Assembly (NCBI RefSeq): GCF_004339665.1
Contig: NZ_SMMU01000003.1
Coordinates: forward strand, 1 to 64,000
From: Azotobacter chroococcum
GTDB lineage: Bacteria; Pseudomonadota; Gammaproteobacteria; Pseudomonadales; Pseudomonadaceae
Reading direction: 5' to 3'
DNA: 64,000 nt
Shown: positions 29,721 to 40,438 of the stretch, one piece after another
Layout of the letters: every line of letters begins with the position of its first letter
Position numbering within the stretch: position 1 is the first letter of the stretch
Notes under the pieces: generated by a model
Databases searched by the model: none
Told to the model about the DNA's origin: nothing
Seen by the model: the letters and a program-made list of their open reading frames with translations, nothing else
Translations under genes and position numbers: made by a program

Positions 29721-30834
29721 GCCGGGCCCGCCGCTGTGGCTGCTGGCCGAGCTGACCTACCGCTGCCCGCTGCAGTGCCCGTACTGCTCCAACCCGCTGG
29801 ACTTCGCCCGCCACGGCGAGGAGCTGTCCACCGCGCAGTGGATCGAGGTGTTCCGCCAGGCCCGCGAGCTGGGCGCCGCCCAGCTCGGCTTCTCCGGCGG
29901 CGAGCCCTTGGTGCGCCAGGACCTGACCGAACTGATCCGCGCCGCCCGCGGCATGGGCTACTACACCAACCTGATCACCTCCGGCATCGGCCTCAGCGAG
30001 GCGCGCATCGCCGAGTTCGCCGCGGCCGGCCTCGATCACATCCAGGTCAGCTTCCAGGCCGCCGACGAGGAGGTGAACAACCTCCTGGCCGGCTCCGACA
30101 AGGCCTTCGCCCAGAAGCTGGCGATGGCCCGCGCAGTCAAGGCCCACGGCTACCCGATGGTGCTCAACTTCGTCACCCACCGGCACAACATCGACCACAT
30201 CGAGCGGATCATCGAGCTGTGCCTCGAACTGGAGGCCGACTTCGTCGAGCTGGCGACCTGCCAGTTCTACGGCTGGGCCGAGCTGAACCGCGCCGGGCTG
30301 CTGCCGACCCGCGCCCAGCTGGAGCGCGCCGAGCGCATCACCAACGAGTGGCGGGAAAAGCTCGCCGCACGCAAGCACCCGTGCAAGCTGATCTTCGTCA
30401 CCCCGGACTACTACGAGGAACGTCCCAAGGCCTGCATGGGCGGCTGGGGCAGCCTGTTCCTCGACATCGCCCCGGACGGCACGGCACTGCCGTGCCACAG
30501 CGCGAAGATGCTGCCGGTGCAGTTTCCCAACGTGCGCGAGCACAGCCTCAGGCACATCTGGTTCGACTCCTTCGGCTTCAACCGCTTTCGCGGCGACGAC
30601 TGGCTGCCCGAGCCGTGCCGCTCCTGCGACGAGAAGGACCGCGACTTCGGCGGCTGCCGCTGCCAGGCCTTCCTGCTCACCGGCGACGCCGAGGCGACCG
30701 ACCCGGTGTGCGGCAAGTCGGCTCATCACGGCCTGATCCTCGACGCCCGCCGCCAGGCGGAGGAGGCGCCGCGCGGCCTCGACGAGCTGGTTCAGCGCAA
30801 CGTCCGCGCCTCGCAGATCATCTGCAAGGGCTGA
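29692..30834 (+). CDS. pqqE: PqqA peptide cyclase (radical SAM enzyme)
   Basis: This radical SAM enzyme of about 380 residues forms the carbon-carbon bond between Glu15 and Tyr19 of PqqA. The CxxxCxxC cluster motif is C25-PLQ-C29-PY-C32, followed by FSGGEPL. A C-terminal SPASM domain has further cysteines ([22 protein letters not shown]). A GTG start at 29692 with GGAGGTGG upstream is chosen; no ATG gives the complete family N-terminus. Confidence 0.94.
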   Translation: MSGPGSSCIEPGPPLWLLAELTYRCPLQCPYCSNPLDFARHGEELSTAQWIEVFRQARELGAAQLGFSGGEPLVRQDLTELIRAARGMGYYTNLITSGIGLSEARIAEFAAAGLDHIQVSFQAADEEVNNLLAGSDKAFAQKLAMARAVKAHGYPMVLNFVTHRHNIDHIERIIELCLELEADFVELATCQFYGWAELNRAGLLPTRAQLERAERITNEWREKLAARKHPCKLIFVTPDYYEERPKACMGGWGSLFLDIAPDGTALPCHSAKMLPVQFPNVREHSLRHIWFDSFGFNRFRGDDWLPEPCRSCDEKDRDFGGCRCQAFLLTGDAEATDPVCGKSAHHGLILDARRQAEEAPRGLDELVQRNVRASQIICKG

Positions 30835-30880
30835 GGGGGAAGGCAGATGAGCAGTGCCGGGGTATCGGGCAGGGCCGATC

Positions 30881-30980
30881 GTTCCCACGCTCCCGCGTGG
30901 GAATGCTGCCGTGGACGCTCTGGCGTCCGGGGAGCGTTCGAGTCGCTCGGGTATGGCTCCCACGCAGGAGCGTGGGAGCC
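30881..30980. repeat. Composite intergenic repeat between pqqE and the S9 peptidase gene
   Basis: GTTCCCACGCTCCCGCGTGG and a later GGCTCCCACGCAGGAGCGTG with GGAGCC form two strong hairpins around a third (GGACGCTCTGGCGTCC). This is a widespread gammaproteobacterial spacer repeat. The region 30835-31084 holds nothing else I can name. Confidence 0.8.
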
Positions 30981-31084
30981 ATCGACATCCGAATGAGTGG
31001 GGAGGCCGCATCGGTGGCTCTCCACCCGGCGGCCGATGAGCTTCTCCATCGGCCCTCGATTGGCCATTTTCGGGAGGTTTGCCC

Positions 31085-33022
31085 GTGTCCACGCAACCCT
31101 ACGGTTCCTGGCCCAGTCGCTGGTCGGCCGGCGACGCCGCCGCGGCCAGCCGCGACTTCGCCGAGCTGCGCGTTGGCCTCGGCGGGCTGCTCTGGCTGCA
31201 GTTCGACCCGCAGGAGGCGGGCTGCAGCCTGTGGCTGTGGCGCGAGGGCGAACCGCAACGCCTGACCCCGCCCGGCCACTCGGTGCGCAGCCGGGTCTAC
31301 GAATACGGCGGCGGCGCCTTCTGCGTCGTCGGGGACGGCGTGGTCCTGGTCGACGAGGAGGACCAGCAGCTCTACCGCCTGGGCGTCGCCGCCGGCAGCG
31401 TCCCCGAAGCGCTGACCGCGCGTTCCCACTGCCGCTACGGCGACCTGCAGTTCGCCCCGGCCTGGAACGCGGTGCTGGCGGTGGAGGAAAGCCGCGAACA
31501 GAACCGCGTGATCCATCGCCTGGTCGACCTGAGCCTGGCCGACGGCACGCGGCGGGTGCTGGCCGAGGGCGCCGACTTCTATGCCGCGCCGCGGCTGAGC
31601 GACGACGGCCGGCGCCTGGCCTGGATCGAGTGGGACCGTCCCGAACTGCCGTGGACCGCCACCCGCCTGTGCCTGGCGGAGGTACTTGCCGATGGTTCGC
31701 TTGGCGACCGCGAGGTGCTGGCCGGCGCGGCGGGCGACGAATCCGTGCAGCAGCCCGGCTTCGCCGCCGACGGGCGGCTGCGGTGCCTCACCGACCGCGC
31801 CGGCTGGTGGCAGCCGTGGGCGGAGCAGGGCGGGCAATGGCATCCGGCTCCCGAGGCCGGCCACCCGCTGGACAACGGCACAGCCTTGTCCAGCACCGGC
31901 ACCGGCTGGAGCGAGCCTCGGCTCATGGCGGAGGCCGACCACGCCCCGGCGCCCTGGCAACTGGGCACGGTCAGCCACCTGCCACTGGAAGATGGCGGCT
32001 GGCTGCTGGCGCGCCTGGAAGAAGGCTGGGGCCTGCTGGTCGAGCGTGCCGCCGATGGCCGCGAGCGGCGCCTGGCTGCCGAGTTCTCGCGTTTCCGTCA
32101 GTTGGCCAGCGACGCGCAGCACTTCTACTGCATCACGGCGGCGCCCGACCGCCTGCCGGCCGTGCTGGCCATCGCCCGCGATTCCGGTCGCGTGCACGTG
32201 CTGGCCGGCGGCGAGCGGCCGCTCTCCGCGGAGGAGCTGTCGCGCCCTGCGTCGATCCGCTTCGCCACGGGCGAGGGCGAGTCCGCCCAGGCCTTCTTCT
32301 ACCCGCCGCGTAATGCCGCCTGCGCCGTGCCCGCGGATGAGCGGCCGCCGCTGGTGGTGTTTCTCCACGGCGGGCCGACCTCGGCCTGTTACCCGGTGTT
32401 CGATCCGCGCATCCAGTTCTGGACCCAGCGCGGCTTCGCCGTGGCCGACCTCAACTACCGCGGCTCCAGCGGTTTCGGTCGGGCCTTCCGGCTGCGCCTG
32501 GCGGGCGAGTGGGGGCGCATCGAGGTGGAGGACGCCTGTGCGCTGGTCCGCCGCCTGGGCGAGGCGGGGCTGATCGACCCGGCGCGGGCCTTCGTCCGCG
32601 GTGCCAGCGCCGGCGGCTACACCGCGCTGTGCGCCCTGGCCTTCCGCGACTTGTTCCGCGGCGGCGCCAGCCTGTACGGGGTCAGCGATCCGTTGAGCCT
32701 GCGCCGGGTCACCCACAAGTTCGAGGGCGACTACCTCGACTGGCTGATCGGCGATCCCGAGCGCGACGCCGAACGTTACCGGCAGCGCACCCCGCTGCTG
32801 CACGCCGGGCGCATCGAGGCGCCGGTGATCTTCTTCCAGGGCGGTCTGGACGCGGTGGTGGTGCCGGAGCAGACCGAGGCGATGGTCGCCGCCTTGCGCG
32901 CGCGGGGTGTGCCGGTGGAGTACCGCCTGTATCCCGACGAGCGCCACGGCTTTCGCCAGGCCGCCCATCTGGCCGATGCGCTGGAGCGCGAATGGCGCTT
33001 CTATGTGGATCTGCTGGATTGA
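31085..33022 (+). CDS. S9-family (prolyl oligopeptidase-type) peptidase, PqqH-like
   Basis: This 645-residue protein has an N-terminal beta-propeller region (to about 370) and a C-terminal alpha/beta-hydrolase domain. The catalytic serine is S508 in GASAGG, with the acid in GGLDAVV and the histidine in ERHGF. Its place after pqqE matches the peptidase called PqqH in Pseudomonas aeruginosa, thought to help trim or recycle the precursor peptide. A GTG at 31085 with GGGAGG seven bases upstream is chosen over a TTG at 31079. Its exact substrate is not shown. Confidence 0.85.
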   Translation: MSTQPYGSWPSRWSAGDAAAASRDFAELRVGLGGLLWLQFDPQEAGCSLWLWREGEPQRLTPPGHSVRSRVYEYGGGAFCVVGDGVVLVDEEDQQLYRLGVAAGSVPEALTARSHCRYGDLQFAPAWNAVLAVEESREQNRVIHRLVDLSLADGTRRVLAEGADFYAAPRLSDDGRRLAWIEWDRPELPWTATRLCLAEVLADGSLGDREVLAGAAGDESVQQPGFAADGRLRCLTDRAGWWQPWAEQGGQWHPAPEAGHPLDNGTALSSTGTGWSEPRLMAEADHAPAPWQLGTVSHLPLEDGGWLLARLEEGWGLLVERAADGRERRLAAEFSRFRQLASDAQHFYCITAAPDRLPAVLAIARDSGRVHVLAGGERPLSAEELSRPASIRFATGEGESAQAFFYPPRNAACAVPADERPPLVVFLHGGPTSACYPVFDPRIQFWTQRGFAVADLNYRGSSGFGRAFRLRLAGEWGRIEVEDACALVRRLGEAGLIDPARAFVRGASAGGYTALCALAFRDLFRGGASLYGVSDPLSLRRVTHKFEGDYLDWLIGDPERDAERYRQRTPLLHAGRIEAPVIFFQGGLDAVVVPEQTEAMVAALRARGVPVEYRLYPDERHGFRQAAHLADALEREWRFYVDLLD

Positions 33023-33033
33023 GGGGCCAGGCC

Positions 33034-35556
33034 ATGGGGGAACTGCCGCCGCTGCGCCAACGCAGCCTGCGCCTGGACAACGGCGTGCAGGCGACCCTGC
33101 TGCACGACCCGCAGGCCAGCCGCGTCGCCCTGGCCGCCGGGGTGGAGGCCGGCAGCCTGCACGAGCCGCCGGCCTGGCCGGGGCTGGCGCACTTTCTCGA
33201 GCATTGCCTGTTCCTCGGCAGCGAAGGCTTGGCCGAAGCCGGCGCCTTCGCCGGGTACGTGCACGGCCGGGGCGGGCGCTACAACGCCCGCACCCTCGGC
33301 CTCCATACCCAGTACTACCTGGAAATGCCGGCGGGCGAGCTGGTCCCGGCCCTCGAACGGCTGTGCGCCCTGCTGGCGCGGCCGCTGCTGCTGCCCGAGC
33401 GGCTGCTCGCCGAGCGCGAGGTACTGCATGCCGAATACCTGGCGCGCTGCCAGGACGGCGACAGCCAGCTGTTCGGTGCGCTGGCCGGCCTGCTCGATCC
33501 GGCCCATCCGCTGGCGCATTTTCATGCCGGCGCGCGCGACAGCCTCGATTCGCCGTCAGCGGCCTTTCTCGCCGAGCTGCGCGCCTGGCATGCCCGGCAT
33601 TACCGGGGCGAAAACCTGCGCCTGCTGGTTTGCGGGCCGCAGTCCCTGGGCGAGCTGGAGACGCAGGTCCGTGCCGTCGCCGGCGCGCTGCCGGGCGGCG
33701 CCCATGTGTCGGTACCCGACTGGCCGTCGCCCTGGCCGGTCGGACAGGGCTGCCTGCGTCTGGAGCTGGAGCAGCCGGCGCAGCGGCGCATGAGCCTGTG
33801 GTGGGCGCTGGAGCATGTCGCCGCGCGCGACGAGCCGGCTCTGGATCTGCTGCGCCAGGCGCTGTGGCGCAGCGATGCCGGCAGCCTGCCCGGCGTGCTG
33901 CGCGCCCGTGGTCTGGCGCAGCAGGCCCGTCTGGAGCTGCACCCGGCGGATGCCGGGCAGGCGCTGCTGGCCCTGCATCTGGAGCTGCTGGAGGAGGGCC
34001 GTGGCCGTGAGGAGGAGATCGCCGCCCTCTGCCGCGACTGGCTGGCCTGTCTGCAGGCGGCGCCCGAGCGGATCGGCGATCCGCTCCTGGCCGAAAACGG
34101 GCGCATCAGCCAGGCCTGGGACGAGTACGAGCGGGCGCCGCTGGAGCGTGCCGCGCTCTGGCTGGAGCGCTGGCAGCGCCAGGGCGGCGCCGTACCGACG
34201 CTGTGGCCGGCACCGGTGGCCGGTGCCGAGCTGGGCGAATGGCTGAGGCCGTTGGCGCAGCCGCCGCTGGTCCTGCAGTGCTGCCGCGCCGCCCTGCCGC
34301 AGGGCGAGTTCACTCCGCGCTTTCCGGTGCGCCGGCTGGTGATGCCGCTGGCCGAGCTGCCGCCGGTGCAGGAGGCTTGGCAGCTTGCGCCGCTCAATCC
34401 TTTCCAGGCGCCACCGCCGTCGACAGTGGCGCAAGACTGGCCGGCGGAGTGGCGCAGCACCGGCGCGGAGCTGCTGCGTCCCGGCCATGCCGCATTGCTG
34501 CTTGCCTGGCAGGCGGCAGAATCGGGCCTGGAGGCGCAACTGGCGGCGGAACTGGCGGAGCTGGCGCTGGCCGAGCGCTGGGCCGCGCTGCTCGGCGAAG
34601 CGCAGCCGTTCGGTCTCGATTGCCAGCTGTCGAGCGGTGCCGGACGCCTGAGCCTGTGCCTGAGCGGACCGCCGGCCGCTTTGCCGCTGGCGCTGGAGCG
34701 CCTGCTGGCGGCGTTGCGCGAGGGCGACGCGGCATGCTGGCGCGAGGCCTGGCAGCGGCGCCGCGACGAGCAGGCACGGCAGATCCTCCTGCGCCGCCTG
34801 CTGGCCCATCCGGCGGCGCGGACGCGCCAGCCGGTCGATGAGGATGCGCTCGCCTGCCGGCTGGAGGCGTTGGACGAGGCCGGCCTGTCTGCACGGGTTG
34901 CCGAGTGCCTGATGGCCGCCGGCCTGTGCGGCTGGCGCATGGGCGAGGTGCCGCCCGCCGTGCTGCCGCTGCTGCAGGGAATCGGTCGTCCCGCGGCACC
35001 GGCTCCGCCGCGGCTGGCGGCCGGCGGCGAACGCGAACTGCATCTGGGGATCGCGGGGAGCGAACAGGCGGTCCTGCTGCGTCTGCTGGCGCCGCCCGGC
35101 GAGCCGCGCCGGGAGGCGGCCTGGCGCCTGCTGGCGATCCTCTGGCCGGGCGCCTTCCATCAGGCCCTGCGCGTCGAGCAGGGGCTGGGCTATGCGCTGT
35201 TCTGCCGTTTCGTCGACGCCGAGGAGGGCGCCGAGCTGCAGTTCGGTGTGCAATCGCCGCACGTTCCGGTCGCGCGCCTGCAGCAGGCGATCCGGGAGTT
35301 TCTCGTCGTGCAGCAGCACCGCCTCGCCGGTCTGGACGCCGAGCGACTGGCTTCGGCCCGCCGGGCGGCGCTGGAGGCCCTCGACGAGGGCAACCGCCCG
35401 GCATGTCTGCAACGCGCCGCCACGGCCTGGCGCGGCGGCCGGGCGGACGACTGGTCGCAGCGGCTGCGCGCCGAGCTGGAGCGGCTGCAGGTGGGTGACC
35501 TGCTCGCGGCGTTGGCGGGAGCGGACATTGGCTGGTGCTGGGTGATGTCCGGCTGA
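33034..35556 (+). CDS. pqqF: PQQ biosynthesis zinc protease
   Basis: This 840-residue M16 (insulinase-type) peptidase has the inverted zinc motif HFLEH at residues 53-57 and the third zinc ligand E134 in HAEYL, 77 residues later. PqqF cuts PqqA after cross-linking, often with a partner protein. It follows the S9 peptidase gene by 11 bases, so the two peptidases are probably co-transcribed. The length and the divergent C-terminal half suit PqqF of pseudomonads. Confidence 0.88.
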   Translation: MGELPPLRQRSLRLDNGVQATLLHDPQASRVALAAGVEAGSLHEPPAWPGLAHFLEHCLFLGSEGLAEAGAFAGYVHGRGGRYNARTLGLHTQYYLEMPAGELVPALERLCALLARPLLLPERLLAEREVLHAEYLARCQDGDSQLFGALAGLLDPAHPLAHFHAGARDSLDSPSAAFLAELRAWHARHYRGENLRLLVCGPQSLGELETQVRAVAGALPGGAHVSVPDWPSPWPVGQGCLRLELEQPAQRRMSLWWALEHVAARDEPALDLLRQALWRSDAGSLPGVLRARGLAQQARLELHPADAGQALLALHLELLEEGRGREEEIAALCRDWLACLQAAPERIGDPLLAENGRISQAWDEYERAPLERAALWLERWQRQGGAVPTLWPAPVAGAELGEWLRPLAQPPLVLQCCRAALPQGEFTPRFPVRRLVMPLAELPPVQEAWQLAPLNPFQAPPPSTVAQDWPAEWRSTGAELLRPGHAALLLAWQAAESGLEAQLAAELAELALAERWAALLGEAQPFGLDCQLSSGAGRLSLCLSGPPAALPLALERLLAALREGDAACWREAWQRRRDEQARQILLRRLLAHPAARTRQPVDEDALACRLEALDEAGLSARVAECLMAAGLCGWRMGEVPPAVLPLLQGIGRPAAPAPPRLAAGGERELHLGIAGSEQAVLLRLLAPPGEPRREAAWRLLAILWPGAFHQALRVEQGLGYALFCRFVDAEEGAELQFGVQSPHVPVARLQQAIREFLVVQQHRLAGLDAERLASARRAALEALDEGNRPACLQRAATAWRGGRADDWSQRLRAELERLQVGDLLAALAGADIGWCWVMSG

Positions 35557-35690
35557 AAGGATCGGCCCGTGCGACATTCTGGCCGACCGGCTGCCGCGCG
35601 ATGTGACGAATTTGCCAACCGACCGGGCAAAGGCATCGGTGGTTTTCTGGACAATATCCGTACCATTGAGCTTTCCCCGGGGCGATTTTT

Positions 35691-36983
35691 GTGGAACACG
35701 ATGCGGACAAGCGGAGCGGACAGGAGCTGCAGATCGTGCAGGCCTTCTCCTCCGTGGAGGTTTCCGAGCAGATCATCCGCTCGGCCGACATCAAGGGACT
35801 GGTCGGCGGCATGCTGTCCGCCCAGGACGAGGTCGGTCGGAGCGCCGAGGAACTGGAGCGGGCGCGCCAGGAGAAAAAGGGCGGCAGCCTGATCGGCAAC
35901 TGGTGGAAGGACCGCGACGACAAGCTGCAGGATGCGCAGATCGATCTGCAGAAGTCGATCGGCAGCCTGTCGCAGAAGTCCTCGCAACTGCTGATCGTCA
36001 ATGCGGCGATCTCCAAGGTCCTGAGCGACCAGCAGCGGGTTCTCCTGCAGCAGCAGAACATGCTCAGGCAGCAGGCCGACCTCCTCGAGGAGCAGAACCG
36101 CAGGATTCTCGGTCAGCAGCGGGCGCTCGAGCAGCAGCAGCAGGAAATCGACCTGGCCAACCGGGGCCTGCTGGAGGCCCGGGACGTCACGGCGGAGCAG
36201 ACCGACCGGCTGGTCGGCAGCGTGAAGCGCCTGGAGCAGGCCGAATCGCAGATGGAGGCGCTCAACCAGCAGATGGTCGTCTGCGTGGCCGAGGATCTGG
36301 TCACCGCGGTCAGCGACTGGCGCACCCGGCTCGACGACCTGGGCCGCGACTTCACCCAGCGCCAGGCCGGGCTGGAGAAGAAGCTGTTCGACGAGTTCCG
36401 CGACCATCTCGACCAGGTGCGGACCGAGCTGGAGGCCGCTGCGGACAGGAGTGCCGCCTGTGCGGTAGAGCTGGAGCGGAAGCTGCAGCAGCAGGCGCAG
36501 GCCGGCCAGGCGCGCATCGAGGCCCAGGAGGCGGCGGCCCGGCAACTGCGCGAGGCGCTGTCGGAGCGGCTGGCGAAGTTTCGCCAGGAAGTCGTCGCCA
36601 TGCTGGAGCAGAACGTCCTGCCGCTGCGCAAGGCGCTCGGCAACCTCGAGCTGCGCCAGGGGGCCTGGCAACAGGAACAGGCCCGCGTCCTGGAGGCGCA
36701 GCGCAAGGCGCTGCTGCAAGTGGAGGGCGAGCTGAGGCTCCGGGGCGAGGCACTGGCGCAACTGGCGGACGAGTCGAAGCGCAAGGATGAGGCGCTGGAA
36801 CGGCTGGAGAGCGAGGTGACGGCCAGGGCCGAGGCGCTGGGCAATGTGGAGGCTCGTTTGCAGTTTCTGGAGGAGGCGCAGGATCGGAACGCCGGACGCA
36901 ATCGCCTGGCCCTGGCAGCGGTCGCCGGACTGGCGCTGGTGTCGCTGGGCTGGCAGCTGGCCGGGCTGGTAGGGGGGGGGTGA
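35691..36983 (+). CDS. Long coiled-coil protein with C-terminal membrane anchor, unknown function
   Basis: This 430-residue protein is almost entirely alpha-helical heptad sequence rich in Gln, Glu, Leu, Arg and Ala from about residue 50 to 395. It ends with a single hydrophobic segment (about 405-425, LALAAVAGLALVSLGWQLAG). It has no signal peptide and would be held at the inner membrane by its tail, with the coil in the cytoplasm. The N-terminal 45 residues (SSVEVSEQIIRSADIKGLVG) look more ordered. A GTG start at 35691 is chosen, with only a weak ribosome binding site. No family is recognised. Confidence 0.7.
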   Translation: MEHDADKRSGQELQIVQAFSSVEVSEQIIRSADIKGLVGGMLSAQDEVGRSAEELERARQEKKGGSLIGNWWKDRDDKLQDAQIDLQKSIGSLSQKSSQLLIVNAAISKVLSDQQRVLLQQQNMLRQQADLLEEQNRRILGQQRALEQQQQEIDLANRGLLEARDVTAEQTDRLVGSVKRLEQAESQMEALNQQMVVCVAEDLVTAVSDWRTRLDDLGRDFTQRQAGLEKKLFDEFRDHLDQVRTELEAAADRSAACAVELERKLQQQAQAGQARIEAQEAAARQLREALSERLAKFRQEVVAMLEQNVLPLRKALGNLELRQGAWQQEQARVLEAQRKALLQVEGELRLRGEALAQLADESKRKDEALERLESEVTARAEALGNVEARLQFLEEAQDRNAGRNRLALAAVAGLALVSLGWQLAGLVGGG

Positions 36984-37000
36984 GGGGAAGGGCAGGCCAA

Positions 37001-37018
37001 GGCCCCGTATTTGGGGCC
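37001..37018. terminator. Terminator-like hairpin between convergent genes
   Basis: GGCCCC and GGGGCC pair around TATTT-type loop sequence between the coiled-coil gene and ychF. There is no clear T run on either side. Confidence 0.45.
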
Positions 37019-37038
37019 CTGGCTGAAGCGGGGAGCGA

Positions 37039-38139
37039 TCAGACGTTGAACCGGAAGTGCATCACGTCGCCATCTTTCACGATGTAGTCCTTGCCTTCCA
37101 GACGCCACTTGCCGGCTTCCTTGGCGCCGGCTTCGCCCTTGTACTGGATGAAGTCGTCGTAGGCGATGACTTCGGCGCGGATGAAGCCTTTCTCGAAGTC
37201 GGTGTGGATCACCGCGGCGGCCTGCGGCGCGGTGGCGCCGATCTTGACGGTCCAGGCGCGCACTTCCTTCACGCCGGCGGTGAAGTAGGTCTGCAGGTTG
37301 AGGAGCTGGTAGCCGGCGCGGATCACCCGGTTCAGGCCCGGCTCCTCCATGCCCATGGACTCGAGGAACATCTGCTTTTCCTCGTCGTCGTCGAGTTCGG
37401 CGATTTCCGCTTCGATCTTGTTGCACACCGGCACCACGATGGCGCCTTCTTCCTCGGCGATGGCTTTCACCACGTCGAGGTGCGGGTTGTTCTCGAAGCC
37501 GTCCTCGGCAACGTTGGCGATGTACATCACCGGCTTGCTGGTGAGCAGATGGAAGCCCTTGATCAGGCGCTTTTCCTCGTCGCCCAGGCTCTTCATCAGC
37601 GAGCGGGCCGGCTTGCCGGCGCTGAAGTGGGGAATCAGCTTTTCCAGCAGGGCCTTCTGCGCGAGGGCTTCCTTGTCACCGCCCTTGGCGTTGCGCGCGA
37701 CCTTCTGCAGCTGCTTCTCGCAGCTGTCGAGGTCGGCGAAGATCAGTTCGAGGTCGATGATCTCGATGTCGCGCCTGGGATCGACGCTGTTGGACACGTG
37801 GATCACGTTGTCGTCCTCGAAGCAGCGCACCACGTGGGCGATCGCATCGGTCTCGCGGATGTTGGCGAGGAACTTGTTGCCCAGGCCCTCGCCCTTGGAG
37901 GCGCCCGCCACCAGGCCGGCGATGTCGACGAACTCCATGGTGGTCGGCAGCACGCGCTCGGGCTTGACGATCTCGGCCAGGGCATCGAGGCGCGAGTCGG
38001 GCATCGGCACGATGCCGCTGTTCGGCTCGATGGTGCAGAACGGGAAGTTCTCGGCGGCGATGCCGGACTTGGTGAGGGCGTTGAACAGGGTGGACTTGCC
38101 GACGTTGGGCAGGCCGACGATGCCGCAGTTGAATCCCAT
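37039..38139 (-). CDS. ychF: Redox-regulated ribosome-binding ATPase
   Basis: This 366-residue Obg-family protein has the P-loop GLPNVGKS (residues 9-16), a NKIE motif in place of the usual NKxD (which explains its preference for ATP), and the C-terminal TGS domain ([11 protein letters not shown] onward). It lies 42 bases after pth in a conserved order. The ATG at 38139 gives the usual MGFNCGIVG start. Confidence 0.96.
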   Translation of the reverse strand: MGFNCGIVGLPNVGKSTLFNALTKSGIAAENFPFCTIEPNSGIVPMPDSRLDALAEIVKPERVLPTTMEFVDIAGLVAGASKGEGLGNKFLANIRETDAIAHVVRCFEDDNVIHVSNSVDPRRDIEIIDLELIFADLDSCEKQLQKVARNAKGGDKEALAQKALLEKLIPHFSAGKPARSLMKSLGDEEKRLIKGFHLLTSKPVMYIANVAEDGFENNPHLDVVKAIAEEEGAIVVPVCNKIEAEIAELDDDEEKQMFLESMGMEEPGLNRVIRAGYQLLNLQTYFTAGVKEVRAWTVKIGATAPQAAAVIHTDFEKGFIRAEVIAYDDFIQYKGEAGAKEAGKWRLEGKDYIVKDGDVMHFRFNV

Positions 38140-38181
38140 GGTGTGTCCCTCGCAGAGCTGAAGTCGGTGGAAAAGGGTGGC

Positions 38182-38766
38182 TCAGGCTTTCCTGCTGTGC
38201 AGCTGCTGCATGGCGCGGGTCCAGTGGCCGTCGAGCATGTCCGGCAGCACGTCGAGGGCGAAGTCGATGCTGGCCTCGAGCTTTTCCTGTTCGCTGCGCG
38301 GAGCCCGGCTGAGCACGAAGCCGGAGACGAGAGTCTTGTCGCCGGGGTGGCCGATGCCGAGCCGCAGGCGATGGAAGGAATTCTGGTTGCCGAGCTGGGC
38401 GATGATGTCCCTGAGCCCGTTGTGCCCGCCATGGCCGCCACCCTGCTTGAGTCGGGCGGTGCCGGGGGGCATGTCGAGTTCGTCGTGGGCCACCAGGATG
38501 GCCGCTGGCGGGATGCGGAAGAAGTTCGCCAGCGCCGCCACGGACTGGCCGCTGCGGTTCATGTAGGTGGTGGGGATGAGCAGACGAACGTCGCGGCCCT
38601 GGTGGCTGAACTTGCCGACCAGGCCGAAATACTTCTTGTCGGCGCTGAGGCCGACGCCCTTGGCGGACGCCACGCGCTCGACGAAGAGGGCCCCTGCGTT
38701 GTGCCGGGTCTGCTCGTATTCATGGCCGGGATTTCCCAGGCCGACGATCAGTTGCACGGCAGTCAT
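38182..38766 (-). CDS. pth: Peptidyl-tRNA hydrolase
   Basis: This 194-residue enzyme recycles peptidyl-tRNA released from stalled ribosomes. N12 (GNPG), H22 (TRHNAG) and the HDELDMPPG motif give the active site. It follows rplY by 28 bases. Confidence 0.96.
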   Translation of the reverse strand: MTAVQLIVGLGNPGHEYEQTRHNAGALFVERVASAKGVGLSADKKYFGLVGKFSHQGRDVRLLIPTTYMNRSGQSVAALANFFRIPPAAILVAHDELDMPPGTARLKQGGGHGGHNGLRDIIAQLGNQNSFHRLRLGIGHPGDKTLVSGFVLSRAPRSEQEKLEASIDFALDVLPDMLDGHWTRAMQQLHSRKA

Positions 38767-38794
38767 CGCAGGGGCCCTCCTGGACTCCGAGGAA

Positions 38795-39391
38795 TTACTC
38801 GGCGCCTTCTTCCTTCACGCGGGAAGCGTGGATGTTGGCCACCGCCAGGTCGTTGCCGTGGGCCAGGGCCACCAGCTCGACGCCGGCCGGAACGCTCAGG
38901 TTGGACAGGTGGACGATCTGACCGACTTCGACGTTGGCCAGGTCGACTTCGATGAACTCCGGCAGGTCCTTCGGCAGGCAGGACACTTCCACTTCGGAGA
39001 TGGTGTGGGAGACTTCGCCACCCTGCTGCTTCACGCCGACCGAGTTCTCGGCGTTGACGAAGTGCAGCGGCACGTGGGCGGTCAGCTTGTGGTCGGCAAC
39101 CACGCGCAGGAAGTCGGCGTGCATCACGACGGCCTTGGACGGATGGCGCTGCAGGGCCTTGATCAGCACGGTCTCGGTGGTGCCGGCGACGTTCAGGGCG
39201 ATCACATGGCTGAAGGCGGCCTCGTCTTCGATCAGCTTGGCGATTTCCTTGGCCAGCACGCTGATGGACAGCGGAGCCTTGTCGCCACCGTAGATCACGG
39301 CGGGAACCAGGCTGGCGTTACGACGCAGGCGGCGGCTCGCACCTTTCCCCAGGTCGGAACGCACTTCGGCATTCAGGGCAAAATTGGTCAT
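38795..39391 (-). CDS. rplY: 50S ribosomal protein L25 (Ctc/TL5 type)
   Basis: This 198-residue protein has the L25 domain in its N-terminal half and the Ctc-type C-terminal extension ending in EEGAE. It binds 5S rRNA. ATG 39391 with GGAG upstream is chosen over a longer frame. Confidence 0.95.
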   Translation of the reverse strand: MTNFALNAEVRSDLGKGASRRLRRNASLVPAVIYGGDKAPLSISVLAKEIAKLIEDEAAFSHVIALNVAGTTETVLIKALQRHPSKAVVMHADFLRVVADHKLTAHVPLHFVNAENSVGVKQQGGEVSHTISEVEVSCLPKDLPEFIEVDLANVEVGQIVHLSNLSVPAGVELVALAHGNDLAVANIHASRVKEEGAE

Positions 39392-39456
39392 TGCGTTTCT
39401 CCAGAATGACAGCATCGCCCGCGATGCTTGCGACCAGCATCCGGGCGATGGCTGAG

Positions 39457-39475
39457 GGCCCCGCATTTGGCGGGG
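39457..39475 (-). terminator. Stem-loop between prs and rplY
   Basis: GCCCCGC pairs with GCGGGGC around a five-base loop. It has no T run on the minus strand, so partial termination or mRNA processing are both possible. Confidence 0.4.
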
Positions 39476-39496
39476 CGGTGATATCGGCGCCCGCTC

Positions 39497-40438
39497 CTAG
39501 CGGAACATGGCGCTGATGGATTCCTCGTTGCTGATGCGGCGCACTGCTTCGGCTACCACCGGGGCGATGTCCAGCTGGCGGATGCGCGGGCAGGCCTGGG
39601 CAGCGGCGGACAGCGGAATGGTGTTGGTCACCACCAGCTCGTCCATCACCGAGCTCTCGAGGTTCTCGATGGCGCGACCGGACAGCACCGGGTGGGTGCA
39701 GTAGGCATATACCTTGGCGGCGCCATGTTCCTTGAGGGCCTTGGCCGCGTGGCACAGGGTACCGGCGGTGTCGACCATGTCGTCGACCAAGATGCAGGTA
39801 CGACCTTCCACATCGCCGATGATGTGCATGACTTCCGACTGGTTGGCCTTCGGCCGGCGCTTGTCGATGATGGCCAGATCCACGCCCAGGGACTTGGCGA
39901 CGGCGCGCGCGCGCACCACGCCGCCGATGTCCGGAGAGACGATCATCAGGTTCTCGAAGCGCTGCGCCTGGATGTCGTCGACCAGCACCGGCGAGCCGTA
40001 GATATTGTCCACCGGGATGTCGAAGAAGCCCTGGATCTGGTCGGCGTGCAGATCGACGGTGAGCACGCGGTTGACGCCGACCACGTCGAGCATGTCGGCC
40101 ACCACCTTGGCGCTGATCGCCACGCGGGCGGAGCGCGGGCGGCGGTCCTGGCGGGCATAGCCGAAGTAGGGGACGACCGCGGTGATTCGCGAGGCCGAGG
40201 AGCGGCGGAAGGCGTCGGCCATCACCACCAGTTCCATGAGGTTGTCGTTGGTCGGCGCGCAAGTCGGTTGAATCAGGAAGACGTCCTTGCCGCGGACGTT
40301 CTCGTTGATTTCAACGCTGATTTCGCCATCGGAGAACTTGCCTACGGAGGCATCGCCGAGGGGAATATGCAGCTGACGTACGACGCGACGCGCCAGATCG
40401 GGGTTGGCATTCCCCGTGAAGACCATCATCTTGGACAC
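39497..40438 (-). CDS. prs: Ribose-phosphate pyrophosphokinase
   Basis: This 313-residue enzyme makes PRPP for nucleotide, histidine and tryptophan synthesis. The catalytic flexible loop ([18 protein letters not shown]) and the PRPP motif [13 protein letters not shown] are complete. A GTG start giving [14 protein letters not shown] matches the family; an in-frame extension runs into the upstream tRNAs and is not real. Confidence 0.95.
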   Translation of the reverse strand: MSKMMVFTGNANPDLARRVVRQLHIPLGDASVGKFSDGEISVEINENVRGKDVFLIQPTCAPTNDNLMELVVMADAFRRSSASRITAVVPYFGYARQDRRPRSARVAISAKVVADMLDVVGVNRVLTVDLHADQIQGFFDIPVDNIYGSPVLVDDIQAQRFENLMIVSPDIGGVVRARAVAKSLGVDLAIIDKRRPKANQSEVMHIIGDVEGRTCILVDDMVDTAGTLCHAAKALKEHGAAKVYAYCTHPVLSGRAIENLESSVMDELVVTNTIPLSAAAQACPRIRQLDIAPVVAEAVRRISNEESISAMFR

